Shown here: piece after piece, positions 62,447-64,000 of the stretch
How positions within the stretch are numbered: position 1 is the stretch's first letter
Layout: each line of letters begins with the position of its first letter
Notes under the pieces: generated by a model
Database searches by the model: none
Told to the model about the DNA's origin: nothing
What the model saw: the letters and a program-made list of their open reading frames with translations, nothing else
Program-made: the position numbers and the translations under genes
Origin: Gemmatimonadaceae bacterium
Lineage (GTDB): Bacteria > Gemmatimonadota > Gemmatimonadetes > Gemmatimonadales > Gemmatimonadaceae
NCBI GenBank assembly: GCA_019637355.1
Contig: JAHBVT010000001.1
Coordinates: 620,001-684,000, forward strand
Direction of reading: 5' to 3'
DNA length: 64,000 bases

Positions 62447-64000
62447 TCAGCGCACGTCCACCGCAACGTCCAGCGTCCAACGCGGTCGACCCTCGAGGCG
62501 CGCGGCGGCGTCGAGGCGCAACAGGCCGTCGAGCGCGGACAGGCTCACGCCCGCCGCCGACGCGCGGTTCGCCGCGTGTGCGAATTCGCTTCGTGCGCCG
62601 GCCCAGCCCTGCTCGACGAAGATGCTGCGGCGCAGCATCTCGCCCTGCCAACCGACTTCGCCGCGCGCCAGCCAGAAGCTCTCGCCCTGGACCTCGCCGG
62701 CGCGGTGCGCGTGCAGGCTCGCCGGGCCGCCGAGGTAGAACCGCCGCTGGACCGGCAACGCACCGGACGATGTACCGGCCGCCGCCACCACGCTCAGATG
62801 TCCTCGGCTCATCAAACCACGCGCGAGCCGCGACTCGCCGCGCACGCGTGCATAGGGGAGCGGCCCATTCGCTGCCTCCGCCGATAGTTCACCTGAAAGT
62901 TGCAGCGTCCGCGGATTCACACCGAGCACCGCGAGGACCTTCGATTCCGCGCCGGCATACGTGCCTGCTGACGCGGGTGGATTCGGCGGGAAGCGGCCGC
63001 CGCCCAGCCAGTGCGCCAACGATTGGTCGCCCCCAGTCCGTGCCGGTTCCTGCCGCTCGACGAAGGCCCGCCACTCGAACGCGCTGCCCGACGCGACCGG
63101 GATGCGCCGACTGCCGATTTCCGTCCCGTGGGCACGATAGTAGATGCCGTAATCGTTGCCGACGAACAACGCGCCCGCGGAGGCCATAAGGCCGAGCGGG
63201 TGTCCCCAGTCATTGGCTGCAGCCAGGCGGCGATAGACGCCTGCGCGCCGTATCGTTGCGCTGCCGGTGCGTCGGACGCTCAGTTCGGCGCCCGGCTCCC
63301 AGTCCCCGCTGCCGATGCGCGCGCTGCCCGTTACCGCAAAGCCGCGTCCGAGCGGACGGTCGCCGCGCACACCAAGCGAAACGCCCTCCACCCGGTTGAA
63401 TCGCAGCATCCCGTCGCTCATCCCCCAGGTCCACTCGGTCTGCTGCGGCGACCACTCGGCTTGGCGCTGCATTGCGGTCGCGCCGGACACCTCGCGCCGC
63501 AGGCGGTCAAAGTTCGTCTCGGTAAAGAACTCCTCAGACGAGTCAAAGATGCTCGGTGGCAAGTACTCGTTCTTTAGGAGCGACGATTGGTCATTCGGAA
63601 TGAACACTGTCACGCGTGTGCCGGACACGCGCTCACGGGTGCGTCGGATTGCCGGTGTGCCTGGCGCAACGGGCGCGCTGACCGTCCCACCCTGCGCCAC
63701 CGATTCGTACGTGAACGTCTGCTCGATCGAAATCGTCACGCGTCCGACCTTCGCGGTGCCTTCGGCGCGCAGGGCGCGCGCGCGCGGCAGCCAGAACCGC
63801 TCCCCGTAGAGTCCGTGCTCCACCACGATCTCTTCCACGCGACCCCGTAGCGGCCCCAAGGCCGCAGCGATCCGCTCGTCGTCTCTCGTGATCTCGGGGC
63901 GTAGGAACGGGAGCAAGTCAAACGTGTGGCTCGGGCGGTATGCGGCGCGCACCAGCGCTCCCGTGCGCTCGTCGAGCCAGAGTGAGCCGACGATCAAGTG
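62447..64000 (-). CDS. Outer-membrane beta-barrel protein (partial)
   Basis: About 518 codons visible; the gene continues past the right edge. GSLWLDERTGALVRAAYRPS at the visible N-terminal end and many alternating beta strands such as GVRGDRPLGRGFAVTGSARI, RRFYLGGPASLHAHRAGEVQ and RRSIFVEQGWAGARSEFAHA resemble BamA/DUF5686-type barrels, with FYLGG as a marker for the barrel's last strands. Likely surface localised. Function unknown. Confidence 0.75.
   Translation of the reverse strand, partial: HLIVGSLWLDERTGALVRAAYRPSHTFDLLPFLRPEITRDDERIAAALGPLRGRVEEIVVEHGLYGERFWLPRARALRAEGTAKVGRVTISIEQTFTYESVAQGGTVSAPVAPGTPAIRRTRERVSGTRVTVFIPNDQSSLLKNEYLPPSIFDSSEEFFTETNFDRLRREVSGATAMQRQAEWSPQQTEWTWGMSDGMLRFNRVEGVSLGVRGDRPLGRGFAVTGSARIGSGDWEPGAELSVRRTGSATIRRAGVYRRLAAANDWGHPLGLMASAGALFVGNDYGIYYRAHGTEIGSRRIPVASGSAFEWRAFVERQEPARTGGDQSLAHWLGGGRFPPNPPASAGTYAGAESKVLAVLGVNPRTLQLSGELSAEAANGPLPYARVRGESRLARGLMSRGHLSVVAAAGTSSGALPVQRRFYLGGPASLHAHRAGEVQGESFWLARGEVGWQGEMLRRSIFVEQGWAGARSEFAHAANRASAAGVSLSALDGLLRLDAAARLEGRPRWTLDVAVDVR

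Overview
The window is high-GC bacterial DNA with tightly packed, often 1-4 nt overlapping genes. Many products are exported: NHL/6-bladed beta-propellers, M14 and M28 peptidases, PQQ dehydrogenase with separate cytochromes c, DUF2911 and DUF3299 proteins, and small lipoproteins. This gene mix fits Gemmatimonadota. That placement is inferred from gene content only, as there is no rRNA in the window.

Layout. 1-11.2 kb: start of an ATP-grasp-like gene, katG, then an exported oxidative cluster (RidA-like protein, two c-type cytochromes, Tat-exported FAD oxidoreductase, two NHL propellers, PQQ dehydrogenase, HupE-like protein). 11.3-13.5 kb: rsmD, a methyltransferase and small minus-strand genes. 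13.5-36.0 kb: an integron cassette array recognised from repeated attC sites (R'' xxxTAAC, L'' GTGCTTCTGCTG, L' GGCAGCAAGC, R' GTTAxxx). About nine sites are good and seven are decayed, truncated or interrupted. No integrase or attI is visible, so within the window this is a CALIN-type array. An IS110-family element sits in one attC, and an IS3-family element sits in the loop of a large hairpin. 36.0-64 kb: ordinary chromosome, with an M28 peptidase/ABC transporter/DUF3299/DUF2911 operon, MBL hydrolase, greA with a leader terminator, glpD operon, fadI-fadJ, M14 peptidase, proline dehydrogenase, rsgA, TPR protein, pdxH, ECF sigma/anti-sigma, moaB, xth, OsmC, amidohydrolase, csaA, two ferredoxin-like proteins, htpX and a partial outer-membrane barrel.

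Array contents: three related beta-propeller proteins, a plug-like secreted protein, a UvrD-type helicase split by one frameshift, two paralogous lipoproteins of unknown family, a PKD-type lipoprotein, several small lipoproteins or membrane proteins, a DUF1801 protein, an HhH protein, and a GIY-YIG nuclease plus C5 DNA methyltransferase that look like a restriction-modification pair. Most cassette genes run opposite to the direction expected from attC polarity. Their start codons often lie 15-30 nt from the attC R'' box, and several start or stop codons lie inside attC boxes.

A separate theme is heptanucleotide short tandem repeats (GACGGAT, GAAGACK and pyrimidine-rich units) in intergenic regions of the right half. 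Units of two of these families also occur inside the signal-peptide codons of two secreted-protein genes.
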